64,000 nucleotides of DNA. Source: Bryobacterales bacterium F-183 (GTDB taxonomy: Bacteria > Acidobacteriota > Terriglobia > Bryobacterales > Bryobacteraceae). The stretch spans positions 1,984,001 to 2,048,000 of the forward strand of contig AP025252.1 of assembly GCA_016865505.2 (NCBI GenBank). Direction: 5' to 3'. The translations under genes and the position numbers were made by a program. A model generated the notes under the pieces. That model saw only the letters and a program-made list of their open reading frames with translations, ran no database searches and was not told where the DNA came from. Below, one piece after another: positions 44,633 to 52,202 of this stretch; the stretch's first letter is position 1; each line of letters begins with the position of its first letter.

Positions 44633-46090
44633 TTACGCATCCCCTTTCTGTATTGGCCCGCCACCGTTCATTCCTTTGAGGCGGGTCATGAGTTCGGACA
44701 TCTTCATGCCCGACAGTGTTTCGAACAACACCGGAACTTGTGCGGCAATCTGCGTCATGTCGCCGGTGATCTTGTTGAGGCCGGTTTCGTGGCCGTTTCC
44801 GGTGGACACGATGGTGATCTTGTCGATTTGCGACAGTGGCGCGGACATGGCCTTCACCACCTCGGGCATTCCGGTGATCAGTTTGTCGACCACGGCGGCT
44901 TCGGTCCACTGCTGGTAGGCTTCCGCCTTGATGTTCATGGCTTTGGCTTCTGCCTCGCCCTTGCGCAGGATGATTTCGGCTTCCGCCTCACCACGCTTGC
45001 GGATGATGTCGGCGTCGGCTTCGCCCTGGGTACGGACGGCCATGGCTTTGGCTTCCGCCTCGAGGATCGCGCGGTTCTTTTCCGCCGCGGCGATCGCCTC
45101 AATGCGCTGCTTTTCGATTTCGGCAGACTTCAATACGGTCGCCACCAGTTCGCGCTCGCGACGCAGGATTTCGGCCTCCTGCACCTTCACTTCCTGTTCC
45201 TTCTGAATCTGCAGGACCTTTACCTGTTCGGCCACGGCCTTCTGCTGCATGATGTTGGCCTGGATGTCGTAGGCCTTGTCGGCAGTGGCCTGTTGGCGCT
45301 TGACCGATTCGAGATACTCGGCCTTCTTGATTTCGAGGTCGCGCAGGGATTCGGCTTGGCGAGTGGACGACAACGCTTCTGCCAGGACCCGTTCCTGGTC
45401 TGCCTGCGCACGTGCCACAGCAGCCTGCCGTAGTGCATCGGCGCGCTTGATTTCGGTGTCGCGCTCGGCTTCCGCTGTGGCGACGTCGGCATCGCGGCGG
45501 ATGCGGGCGATGTCCGGACGGCCCATGTTCAGGATGTACTCGTTCTTGTCGCGGACTTCGCGGATGGTGAACGACACCACCTCAAGGCCCATCTTCGACA
45601 TATCCTCAGCGCAGGTGGCGCGCATACGGTCGCCGACCATTTCCGGCTGCTTGACGATCTCTTCTACCGTCAACTGGCCGATGATGCCGCGCAGATGGCC
45701 TTCCGCCACCAGGCGGATGGAACCTTGTCGCTGCTGGTCGCTCTTGGTGAGAAACTGTTCAGCGGCCGTTTGAATGGATTCCATGTCACTCTTGACCTTG
45801 ATCTGCGCGACAGCCTCGACGGTCACCGCCACGCCCTGCTTGGTGTACAGGTCCTGGGTCGGCGCGACATCGAACGACATCAGTTCGAGCGAGAGGTCGT
45901 GATAGGTTTCGATCATTGGAAAGATCACGGTGCCGCGCCCTTTGATGATGCGCGTACCCCGGAAGCCGTAGATGATGAGCGCCTGGTTGGGACCGGCCTT
46001 GCGGTACAACCTGGCGATGATGGTGAGCAGCAATAGGATCGTGCCAGCCATCAGGCCGGCAATTACCAATACATCCCGTGGGATATTCAT
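44633..46090 (-). CDS. floT: flotillin-like SPFH protein
   Basis: 485 residues. An N-terminal membrane helix (about 8-28) is followed by an SPFH/PHB domain (about 30-200; ALIIYGFRGTRIIKGRGTVIFPMIETYHDLSLELMSFDV). The long charged flotillin coiled coil (about 205-390, EAEAKAMAVRTQGEADADIIRKRGEAEAEIIL) precedes a short C-terminal domain. It organises membrane microdomains. Pairing with NfeD- and PspA-like proteins is a known envelope-stress arrangement. A 33-bp gap separates it from the NfeD-like gene. Confidence 0.93.
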   Translation of the reverse strand: MNIPRDVLVIAGLMAGTILLLLTIIARLYRKAGPNQALIIYGFRGTRIIKGRGTVIFPMIETYHDLSLELMSFDVAPTQDLYTKQGVAVTVEAVAQIKVKSDMESIQTAAEQFLTKSDQQRQGSIRLVAEGHLRGIIGQLTVEEIVKQPEMVGDRMRATCAEDMSKMGLEVVSFTIREVRDKNEYILNMGRPDIARIRRDADVATAEAERDTEIKRADALRQAAVARAQADQERVLAEALSSTRQAESLRDLEIKKAEYLESVKRQQATADKAYDIQANIMQQKAVAEQVKVLQIQKEQEVKVQEAEILRRERELVATVLKSAEIEKQRIEAIAAAEKNRAILEAEAKAMAVRTQGEADADIIRKRGEAEAEIILRKGEAEAKAMNIKAEAYQQWTEAAVVDKLITGMPEVVKAMSAPLSQIDKITIVSTGNGHETGLNKITGDMTQIAAQVPVLFETLSGMKMSELMTRLKGMNGGGPIQKGDA

Positions 46091-46123
46091 GACGAACGTG
46101 TTCCTCCGTACTTCTTACAAGCG

Positions 46124-46726
46124 TTATTCGAGGCCGCTGAGTTCATCCCAGCGGCGTACATATGCGATTCCACGCTCATACCGGGTGACCACCACCTCGG
46201 TATCTTTGGGGATCGCTTCGTTTTCGTTTTCCGCACGGACAGCCACCGAGCGGCGGGCGTCCTGCTGCGAATAGATCATTTCACCGATGCCGGATGCCCG
46301 AACCGGGCTGGACACACGGCCTAATACACCAACCATTTCGAAGTCCTCCGCGCGCATGTTGCGTTCGTTGCGGAACAGCACCTTGGACAGAATGACAAAC
46401 ACGATGCCGCCGCCAATGAGGCCGGCCACGATCGCACATGCCGCCACTAGCGCGAATCCCAGCGACGAATAGCGCTCCACCAGGTAGCCTGCGCCGCCGA
46501 ACCAAGCCAGAAAGGCCGTGAAGGTGGTGAAGTTGACCTTGGAAAAGCCAGGGTGCGAATGGCCTTCATGACCTTCCACGCCCCCGTCGCTGACATCGCC
46601 GAATCCGCCGTCGCCCGTGTCGCCACCGTGATGCTGCCCATCGCCGGTGTGCAGCAGGATGGAGAGCGCACTGAGCAAAAAGCCTGTTACGGCGCAGGTG
46701 AGATAGATGTTCTCCGCTGTCATCAT
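46124..46726 (-). CDS. NfeD/YqiJ-like membrane protein with OB fold
   Basis: 200 residues. An N-terminal hydrophobic segment (about 5-25), a His/Gly/Asp-rich loop (about 27-60, including GHEGHSHPG) and two further membrane helices (about 65-110) precede a C-terminal OB-like beta barrel (about 130-195; GVLGRVSSPVRASGIGEMIYSQQDARRSVAVRAENENEAIPKDTEVVVTRYERGIAYV). The layout matches the NfeD1b/YqiJ group that accompanies flotillin. Its start overlaps the XRE gene stop (ATGA). Confidence 0.8.
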   Translation of the reverse strand: MMTAENIYLTCAVTGFLLSALSILLHTGDGQHHGGDTGDGGFGDVSDGGVEGHEGHSHPGFSKVNFTTFTAFLAWFGGAGYLVERYSSLGFALVAACAIVAGLIGGGIVFVILSKVLFRNERNMRAEDFEMVGVLGRVSSPVRASGIGEMIYSQQDARRSVAVRAENENEAIPKDTEVVVTRYERGIAYVRRWDELSGLE

Positions 46727-47247
46727 GGGTGATGTCTCCCGTTCTTAGCGACGGCCGGTAGGGCTTGCTGGGCGGCGGCGCTTGCCGGAGCCAGGACTTG
46801 CAGAAAGCGGTCCATGAGGCCCGGCGTCTCCAGAATTTCCCCCAGCAGCTTGAGGCAACGGCGCGAATCGTCGTGCCTGGCGACCCGTAGTAGCGCCCGG
46901 CTCACTTCGGCGTCCCGCTTGAAGCGTTCGGCACCTTCGATCAGCCAAAGGTCCAGTTGGTCTTCCGCTGTGCGAAGGTCTGAGATCAGCTCTTCGCGGA
47001 AGCCGTCAGGATCGTCCACCAGATACCCCGGGTGGACCTTAAAGAAGTTGGAAAGCAACTGCCGGGTGGCGTTGGTCAAATGAGGACGCGCGCCACTTTC
47101 GATCTGCGACAGATAGGACTGGCTGATGGATTGGCGCAGTTCCACCTTCATGGCCTGCACAACTTCCTGCTGGGTCATTTCACGGTCGAGACCGCGAAGC
47201 GTTCCTTCCACCTCACGCAGGTACCGAAGCTTTTCACCGAGTTTCAT
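46723..47247 (-). CDS. XRE-family transcriptional regulator
   Basis: 174 residues. The helix-turn-helix region (about 24-75) reads MTQQEVVQAMKVELRQSISQSYLSQIESGARPHLTNATRQLLSNFFKV. The rest is helical, with no known ligand domain. It starts 4 nt downstream of a tandem inverted-repeat operator (47252-47292), so it probably represses its own operon (XRE, NfeD-like, flotillin, PspA) and possibly the divergent PH-protein pair. The inducing signal is unknown. Confidence 0.9.
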   Translation of the reverse strand: MKLGEKLRYLREVEGTLRGLDREMTQQEVVQAMKVELRQSISQSYLSQIESGARPHLTNATRQLLSNFFKVHPGYLVDDPDGFREELISDLRTAEDQLDLWLIEGAERFKRDAEVSRALLRVARHDDSRRCLKLLGEILETPGLMDRFLQVLAPASAAAQQALPAVAKNGRHHP

Positions 47248-47251
47248 ATAG

Positions 47252-47292
47252 ATATTGCAATCTGCAATGTAGAATATTGCAGATTGCGATAT
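47252..47292. promoter_or_regulatory. tandem operator before the XRE/PspA operon
   Basis: Two related sites, ATTGCAATCTGCAAT (47254-47268) and ATTGCAGATTGCGAT (47276-47290), are each an inverted repeat of ATTGCA and TGCAAT around 3 nt. Their centres are 22 bp apart (two helical turns). Together they form an 18-bp inverted repeat with one mismatch (GATATTGCAATCTGCAAT against the complement of 47276-47293) around a 7-nt spacer. They lie next to the start of the XRE gene. Confidence 0.8.
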
Positions 47293-47352
47293 CCTGTCAA
47301 CGAAAATCGGACAGTGAACTCAATATCACTAGCGTGTAATTGTGCTTTCGGG

Positions 47353-47358
47353 TACAGT
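47353..47358 (+). promoter_or_regulatory. candidate -10 box for the PH-domain gene pair
   Basis: TACAGT lies 8 nt before the ATG at 47367, with no Shine-Dalgarno between. This fits a leaderless start. It is 61 bp from the XRE operator. Confidence 0.25.
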
Positions 47359-47366
47359 TGACCCTG

Positions 47367-47879
47367 ATGGAATTTGACACAAAGGCGATTTTGGCCATCA
47401 CCCGGCCGAAGGATTCGCTCTTTACTTACTACATGTTGTCCGCGCTGATGACCCTGTTTGCCGCGCCTATCATGTTGCCGTACATGTACTTCCGGTTCCA
47501 CACCATGCGGTACAAGTTCGACGAGGAAGGCGTGTCCATGAGCTGGGGGATATTGTTCCACCACCAGATCGTGCTGAACTATTCGCGCATTCAGGACATC
47601 CACCTGCAGTCGAATTTTGTCGAACGTTATTTGGGTCTGGCGCGATTGGAGATCCAGACGGCGAGCGGCGGCGTGGGCGCCGAGATGACTTTAGAGGGGC
47701 TGGACAACGTCGAGCAGATCCGCGACTTCCTGTACTCGCGGATGCGCGGGGCGAAGGAAAACAAAGCCAAGTTGCCGCCAACCGCGGCCGTTGCCGCATC
47801 GGGACCTGGGTTGGAGCCAGTGTTACGTGAGATCGCCACCGAGCTACGCGCGATCCGCGAGAAGATCGAGGCCCGGTGA
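47367..47879 (+). CDS. bacterial PH (bPH_2/DUF304) membrane protein
   Basis: 170 residues from the ATG at 47367. One or two hydrophobic helices (about 20-45, YYMLSALMTLFAAPIMLPYMYFRF) precede a bPH_2-type domain (MRYKFDEEGVSMSWGILFHHQIVLNYSRIQDIHLQSNFVERYLGLARLEIQTASGG). The tail is charged. Such YdbS/YdbT-like proteins affect membrane-associated pathways, with function poorly known. It is coupled to a second bPH protein (overlapping stop/start) and divergent from the XRE operon. Confidence 0.82.
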   Translation: MEFDTKAILAITRPKDSLFTYYMLSALMTLFAAPIMLPYMYFRFHTMRYKFDEEGVSMSWGILFHHQIVLNYSRIQDIHLQSNFVERYLGLARLEIQTASGGVGAEMTLEGLDNVEQIRDFLYSRMRGAKENKAKLPPTAAVAASGPGLEPVLREIATELRAIREKIEAR

Positions 47880-48631
47880 TGCTCAAGAGATTCATACTGT
47901 GGTTGGCGCGCGTACCTGCGGACCCTGAGGCTCCAGCCGGGAGCCCGGAGTCGATTCGGGTGTTCCGCGCGTCGCCCAACCTCTTCTACTGGAATCTTGT
48001 CAGTTGGGGATTCTTGCAGTTGGCCTTTGCGATAGCCATGGTCCTGCTGCTGGTGGCCCTTGCCCGCATGGAAGTCAAGCTGCCGGCTTGGGGCAAGGTT
48101 GCCGCCTCTGTCGGCCAAGCGGTGATCGTGGTTTATTTCCTGACCCAACTGGTGGTGTCCGCGTTCAAACAGAAGATCGATTACGAGATGCGCTGGTATA
48201 TCGTGACGGATCGCAGCCTGCGCATCCGGTCCGGCATCTTCTTCGTGCGTGAAGCGACGATGACCTTCGCCAATATCCAGCGGGTGAATCTGACCCAGGG
48301 TCCACTACAAAAGCTGTTGGGCATCGCCGATGTGGAGGTGTCGACGGCTGGAGGCGGCGGCGCCGGGCAGCACGGCGGGAAAGGCGCTGGCATGACCAAC
48401 CTGCACGTTGCCATCTTTGAAGGCGTGAGCAACGCACAAGAAATCCGCGACCTGATCCTGGACCGTTTGCGGAAGTATCGGGATGCCGGTTTGGGCGACC
48501 CTGACGACACGCACCATCACCATCCTGAGCCGCACGCCCTTGAGCATCCGGCGAGCGAGCAGGAGTACGCTGCGGCGCAAGCGGTACTTGCCGAGGTACG
48601 GCAACTGGGCGCGGCGCTTACGCGAAAGTAA
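47879..48631 (+). CDS. bacterial PH (bPH_2/DUF304) membrane protein
   Basis: 250 residues from the ATG at 47879 that overlaps the preceding stop (TGATG); a GTG at 47876 is possible. Two hydrophobic helices (about 45-100) precede a bPH_2 domain (MRWYIVTDRSLRIRSGIFFVREATMTFANIQRVNLTQGPLQKLLGIADVEVSTAGGGG). A His-rich C-terminal segment follows (HHHHPEPHALEHP). It is probably a heteromeric partner of the preceding protein. The last 14 bp overlap the convergent sugar-isomerase gene. Confidence 0.82.
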   Translation: MLKRFILWLARVPADPEAPAGSPESIRVFRASPNLFYWNLVSWGFLQLAFAIAMVLLLVALARMEVKLPAWGKVAASVGQAVIVVYFLTQLVVSAFKQKIDYEMRWYIVTDRSLRIRSGIFFVREATMTFANIQRVNLTQGPLQKLLGIADVEVSTAGGGGAGQHGGKGAGMTNLHVAIFEGVSNAQEIRDLILDRLRKYRDAGLGDPDDTHHHHPEPHALEHPASEQEYAAAQAVLAEVRQLGAALTRK

Positions 48632-49526
48632 CGCCAGCCTCACCCGCCACCTTGCGGATGTACGCGGCGCCCTGGTCGTATTCCGCGGCGTTCTTCAGGT
48701 GTTCGAGCATCAGCGGTGTCTCCACCGGGAGATTCGCGATCGCGGTCAGGTACGCTTTGTAGTCGACCTCGCCCTTGCCGGGGATCACTTCCACAAAGTG
48801 GACGTTCATCTCGGGTACGAACTCCAGATCCTTGGCGTGGCAGGACACGATCCAGCGGCCCAGCTTGCTGAAGATCTCACGCGTCACCGCGGCGTTGTCG
48901 TAAAAGCGCTGCGGACTGTTGATGACGTTGCAGACGTCCACGTGTACGGCAAAGGCTTTGCGGTCGATGGCCTTGAGCAGCTTCAAGTAGGCGTCCGCAG
49001 AGTCCGGCAGGTTCCAGCCCATCATCTCGAAGGCGAACTTGGTACGGGTGGGCTTCACGGCGTCGATGATGGTTCGCGCGTTGGCTACCGTCTCATCAAA
49101 GAACTTTTGCGACAGGTTGCCGGGGTGCGGACCGTACCAGGCCTTGGTGCTGTATGACCCGGTGATGTCCACGCAGCAGCGCGCGCCGACGGCTTCCGCC
49201 AGCGCCAGGCGCTCGGTGACGTACTGCATATTGGCCTTGCGCGCAGCGGGGTCTGGATCCTGGATGTTCTTCCATGCTCCGACTTCCGCGATGATCACGT
49301 TTTCCGCCGCAAACTCATCAGCAATCGCCTTGACCTTCGCTGTGTCCTTCACGTCGGCATTGGGGCAATACGCCGCCGAATAGCCCAGGCGGCGATGTTC
49401 GCGGGCAAGCTCGCGAGGGTCGTCGGACTTCAGATAGATCGGTCCACCGAGGCGTACTTTGTTGGTTCCGGCGCGGAGCAGCGGTGCAGCGAAGGAAGAG
49501 GCAAGAAGATGACGGCGCGACAGCAT
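48618..49526 (-). CDS. Tat-exported sugar phosphate isomerase/epimerase-like protein
   Basis: 302 residues with a Tat-like signal (MLSRRHLLASSFAAPLLRA). The xylose isomerase-like TIM barrel has the metal residues expected: E in FAFEMMGW, D in VHVDVCN, H in SCHAKDLEF and E in MLEHLKNA. Tat-exported members are frequent in Acidobacteria and Planctomycetes near DUF1080 and oxidoreductase genes of 3-keto-glycoside breakdown. Here the DUF1080 genes are distant, so the substrate is not inferred. Confidence 0.88.
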   Translation of the reverse strand: MLSRRHLLASSFAAPLLRAGTNKVRLGGPIYLKSDDPRELAREHRRLGYSAAYCPNADVKDTAKVKAIADEFAAENVIIAEVGAWKNIQDPDPAARKANMQYVTERLALAEAVGARCCVDITGSYSTKAWYGPHPGNLSQKFFDETVANARTIIDAVKPTRTKFAFEMMGWNLPDSADAYLKLLKAIDRKAFAVHVDVCNVINSPQRFYDNAAVTREIFSKLGRWIVSCHAKDLEFVPEMNVHFVEVIPGKGEVDYKAYLTAIANLPVETPLMLEHLKNAAEYDQGAAYIRKVAGEAGVTFA

Positions 49527-49570
49527 GACATGTGCATTTTATCTCTTGTGGCTGTGGCACTCTGGAAAAC

Positions 49571-50746
49571 ATGGTTCCTTCGCTGCGCAGCGCCTTCAAT
49601 GCCTCCTGGACGCCGGAAAAGTACGCTCAGTTTCTGCATCAACTGGAAGCGGGCTTAGGCGAAGCTCCGGGGTTCCGCAATTGCGAGACGCCCTGTTTCT
49701 TTCCGCAAGCGGTGCTCGATCGTCTGGTGGAGGAAGGCAGCGCGATGATCCATCAGTTGACGTCCGACGCCGAGTATCGCAAACGGTCTGACAGTACGAT
49801 CCCGCCGGAGTACCATGTCCCAAATGAAGACCCGCTACCGCTGTTTCTGCAGGTGGACTTTGGGCTCACAGAAGACAATCAGCCCAAGCTGGTAGAGATC
49901 CAGGCGTTTCCTTCTTTGTACGCCTACCAGCCCTATCTTGCGGAGACGTACCGCACGGCGTACGGTTTGGATCCGGCGCTGCAATGCTTCCTGGGCGGCC
50001 TGAACAGCGAATCGTACACCGCACTGCTGCGCGAGGCGATTGTCGCGGGACATGATCCCGAGAACGTCGTGCTGCTCGAAATCGAGCCCAGCAAGCAAAA
50101 AACAAAGTGCGACTTTACCCTGACCGAACGGATGCTGGGCGTGCGTCCTGTGTGTCTTACCGCTGTTCGCAAAGAAGGCCGGCGGTTGTTCTACGATCGC
50201 GACGGCAAGCAGACCGAGATCCGCCGTATCTACAATCGCGCGATTGTCGATGAGCTAGCGCGCAAGCCGCATATCCAGCCGGGATTCGACTTCCGCGATG
50301 AGCTCGATGTCGAATGGGCGGGACATCCCAACTGGTACTTCCGGATTAGCAAGTTCTCCATTCCGTTTTTGCGTCAGGCGAGTGTACCGAAGACGCAGTT
50401 CTTAAGTGACGTCGCGGAACTGCCTGCGGATCTGGAGAACTATGTACTAAAGCCGCTGTACTCATTCGCTGGCCTGGGTGTGGTGGTGGGGCCCACGCGT
50501 GAAGATTTCGACCGTATCCCTGAAGCGCAGCGCGATCAGTACATCCTGCAGGAGCGTGTGAACTTCGCGTCGCCCATCGAAACACCGCATGGGCCGACCA
50601 AAGCGGAGATCCGTGTGATGTACATCTGGACCGATCAGCTTCGTGCAGTCAATACGATTGTTCGAATGGGCCGAGGAAAGATGATGGGCGTCGACCACAA
50701 CAAGAATCTGGAGTGGGTGGGCGCGTCGGCGGGCTTCGTTATTTAA
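49571..50746 (+). CDS. ATP-grasp-like ligase of unknown substrate
   Basis: 391 residues from the ATG at 49571. The N-terminal part resembles glutathionylspermidine-synthase-like ATP-grasp enzymes (LFLQVDFGLTEDNQPKLVEIQAFPSLYAYQP). The ATP-grasp core follows: YVLKPLYSFAGLGVVVGP, QYILQERVNFASPIETP, KAEIRVMYIWTDQLRAVNTIVRMGRG and a terminal ASAGFVI. No signal peptide. A role in forming an amide bond on an unknown carboxylate is likely from the fold. It is divergent from the isomerase gene, with no biosynthetic partner nearby. Confidence 0.75.
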   Translation: MVPSLRSAFNASWTPEKYAQFLHQLEAGLGEAPGFRNCETPCFFPQAVLDRLVEEGSAMIHQLTSDAEYRKRSDSTIPPEYHVPNEDPLPLFLQVDFGLTEDNQPKLVEIQAFPSLYAYQPYLAETYRTAYGLDPALQCFLGGLNSESYTALLREAIVAGHDPENVVLLEIEPSKQKTKCDFTLTERMLGVRPVCLTAVRKEGRRLFYDRDGKQTEIRRIYNRAIVDELARKPHIQPGFDFRDELDVEWAGHPNWYFRISKFSIPFLRQASVPKTQFLSDVAELPADLENYVLKPLYSFAGLGVVVGPTREDFDRIPEAQRDQYILQERVNFASPIETPHGPTKAEIRVMYIWTDQLRAVNTIVRMGRGKMMGVDHNKNLEWVGASAGFVI

Positions 50747-50815
50747 AAGAACCTTTACTCCGAATTCACATCGTTTACGGAACTTTTTGGGGGCTGAAAC
50801 CCATCTGAAGGGTAT

Positions 50816-52174
50816 ATGCGCCTGAGTCCCCGAGCGGTTCTGTTTCTGGCAATGAGCAGTGGCGGCAGTGGCTATTTATTTGCGGCCGGCTATGCCGACC
50901 TAGTCGAAAAAACAGTACCGGGCGTAGTACGGATTATGACCACGCGAATGGCCCAAAATGCCGGTTCGCCGCCTGTATCTATTGGTTTCCCTAGCTCCGG
51001 TACCCCGAAAGGCCGCGTCACGGGCGAAGGGTCCGGCGTTGTATTCAGTGACGACGGCTACATCCTTACCAATCAGCATGTTGTGGAAGGTGCGGTTCGC
51101 ACCCGCGTGCAATTGTTTGATGGACGGGAGTTCGACGCGCGCATTGTCGCCTCTGACGCTCCCATCGATATTGCAGTTCTAAAAATTGAAGCCCAAGGGT
51201 TAAAGCCGCTCATCTTCGCGGACAGCACCAAGGTACGCGTGGGCGAAGCGGTGTTGGCGATTGGAAATCCGTTCGGTGTGGGTACGACGGTGACCCAGGG
51301 AATCGTCAGTGCGTTGAGTCCTTCCAAGCTCGGCATTGCCGGCGATGAAGACTACATCCAAACGGACGCGGCAGTGAACCCCGGCAACTCCGGCGGCGCA
51401 CTCATTAACGTGAATGGCGAACTCATTGGTATCAACACGGCGATTCTTTCCACCTCCGGCGGCAGCAACGGCATCGGCTTTGCCCTGCCGGCGAATGTCG
51501 CCAAATCAGTGGCGGAAGATCTGCTGCGCGACGGCAAGGTACGCCGCGGGTACCTGGGTGTGGGTCTGCAACAGATCACGCCGGACCTCGCGGATGCACT
51601 GGGCGAAGAGACCGGTGCATTGATCGCCGATGTCGCGCCGAACAGCCCCGCGGCCAAGGCGGGACTGCAGAAGGGCGATGTCGTGGCGGGCATGAACGGA
51701 CGTACGGTGCGGGACTTCCACCGTCTGCGGCTATTCATCGCCGAAGCAAAGCCGGGTGCGGCGGTACAGCTTCTGGTTCGCCGCGATGGACTCGAAAAGA
51801 ACTTTTGGATTGTGTTGGACGAACGGCCCACGCCGGCAACGGCGGCAGATGGCTCCTCTCAGCCGGAACAAGCGATACGCCTGGACGATGTGATTCCGGG
51901 CGCCGCTGTGACGGACGGACCTGGCGGGAGCGGTGTGCTGGTGCTGGCAGTGAACGGGGCCGGTATGGTTGGCGGTGCAACGAACAACGACGGTGAGGTT
52001 GCTGTGAGCGGCTTGCGGCCAGGCGACCTCATCGTCGGAGCAAACAAGGTGGCGGTGTCGGGCATTGAGGCGCTGCAGCGGCAGATTGCCGGATCGGTGG
52101 CGCGCAATGCGGCGGTGCTGCTGGAGATCAACCGCCTGGGTACCACGTATTTCGTCGGTCTTCGTAAGAACTAG
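50816..52174 (+). CDS. DegP/DegQ-like periplasmic serine protease with two PDZ domains
   Basis: 452 residues with an N-terminal signal (about 1-24). The trypsin-like triad is H88 (TNQHVVEG), D118 (APIDIAVLKI) and S192 (NPGNSGGALIN). A first PDZ domain (about 240-330; GYLGVGLQQITPDLADALG, SPAAKAGLQKGDVVAGMNGR) and a second C-terminal PDZ (about 365-450; LRPGDLIVGANKVAVSGIEALQRQIAG) follow. It degrades or refolds misfolded envelope proteins. It is 29 nt before the TolC-family gene. Confidence 0.94.
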   Translation: MRLSPRAVLFLAMSSGGSGYLFAAGYADLVEKTVPGVVRIMTTRMAQNAGSPPVSIGFPSSGTPKGRVTGEGSGVVFSDDGYILTNQHVVEGAVRTRVQLFDGREFDARIVASDAPIDIAVLKIEAQGLKPLIFADSTKVRVGEAVLAIGNPFGVGTTVTQGIVSALSPSKLGIAGDEDYIQTDAAVNPGNSGGALINVNGELIGINTAILSTSGGSNGIGFALPANVAKSVAEDLLRDGKVRRGYLGVGLQQITPDLADALGEETGALIADVAPNSPAAKAGLQKGDVVAGMNGRTVRDFHRLRLFIAEAKPGAAVQLLVRRDGLEKNFWIVLDERPTPATAADGSSQPEQAIRLDDVIPGAAVTDGPGGSGVLVLAVNGAGMVGGATNNDGEVAVSGLRPGDLIVGANKVAVSGIEALQRQIAGSVARNAAVLLEINRLGTTYFVGLRKN

Positions 52175-52202
52175 TCAAGCGCTGTGGTAGAGTGTGGGAG
52201 CG

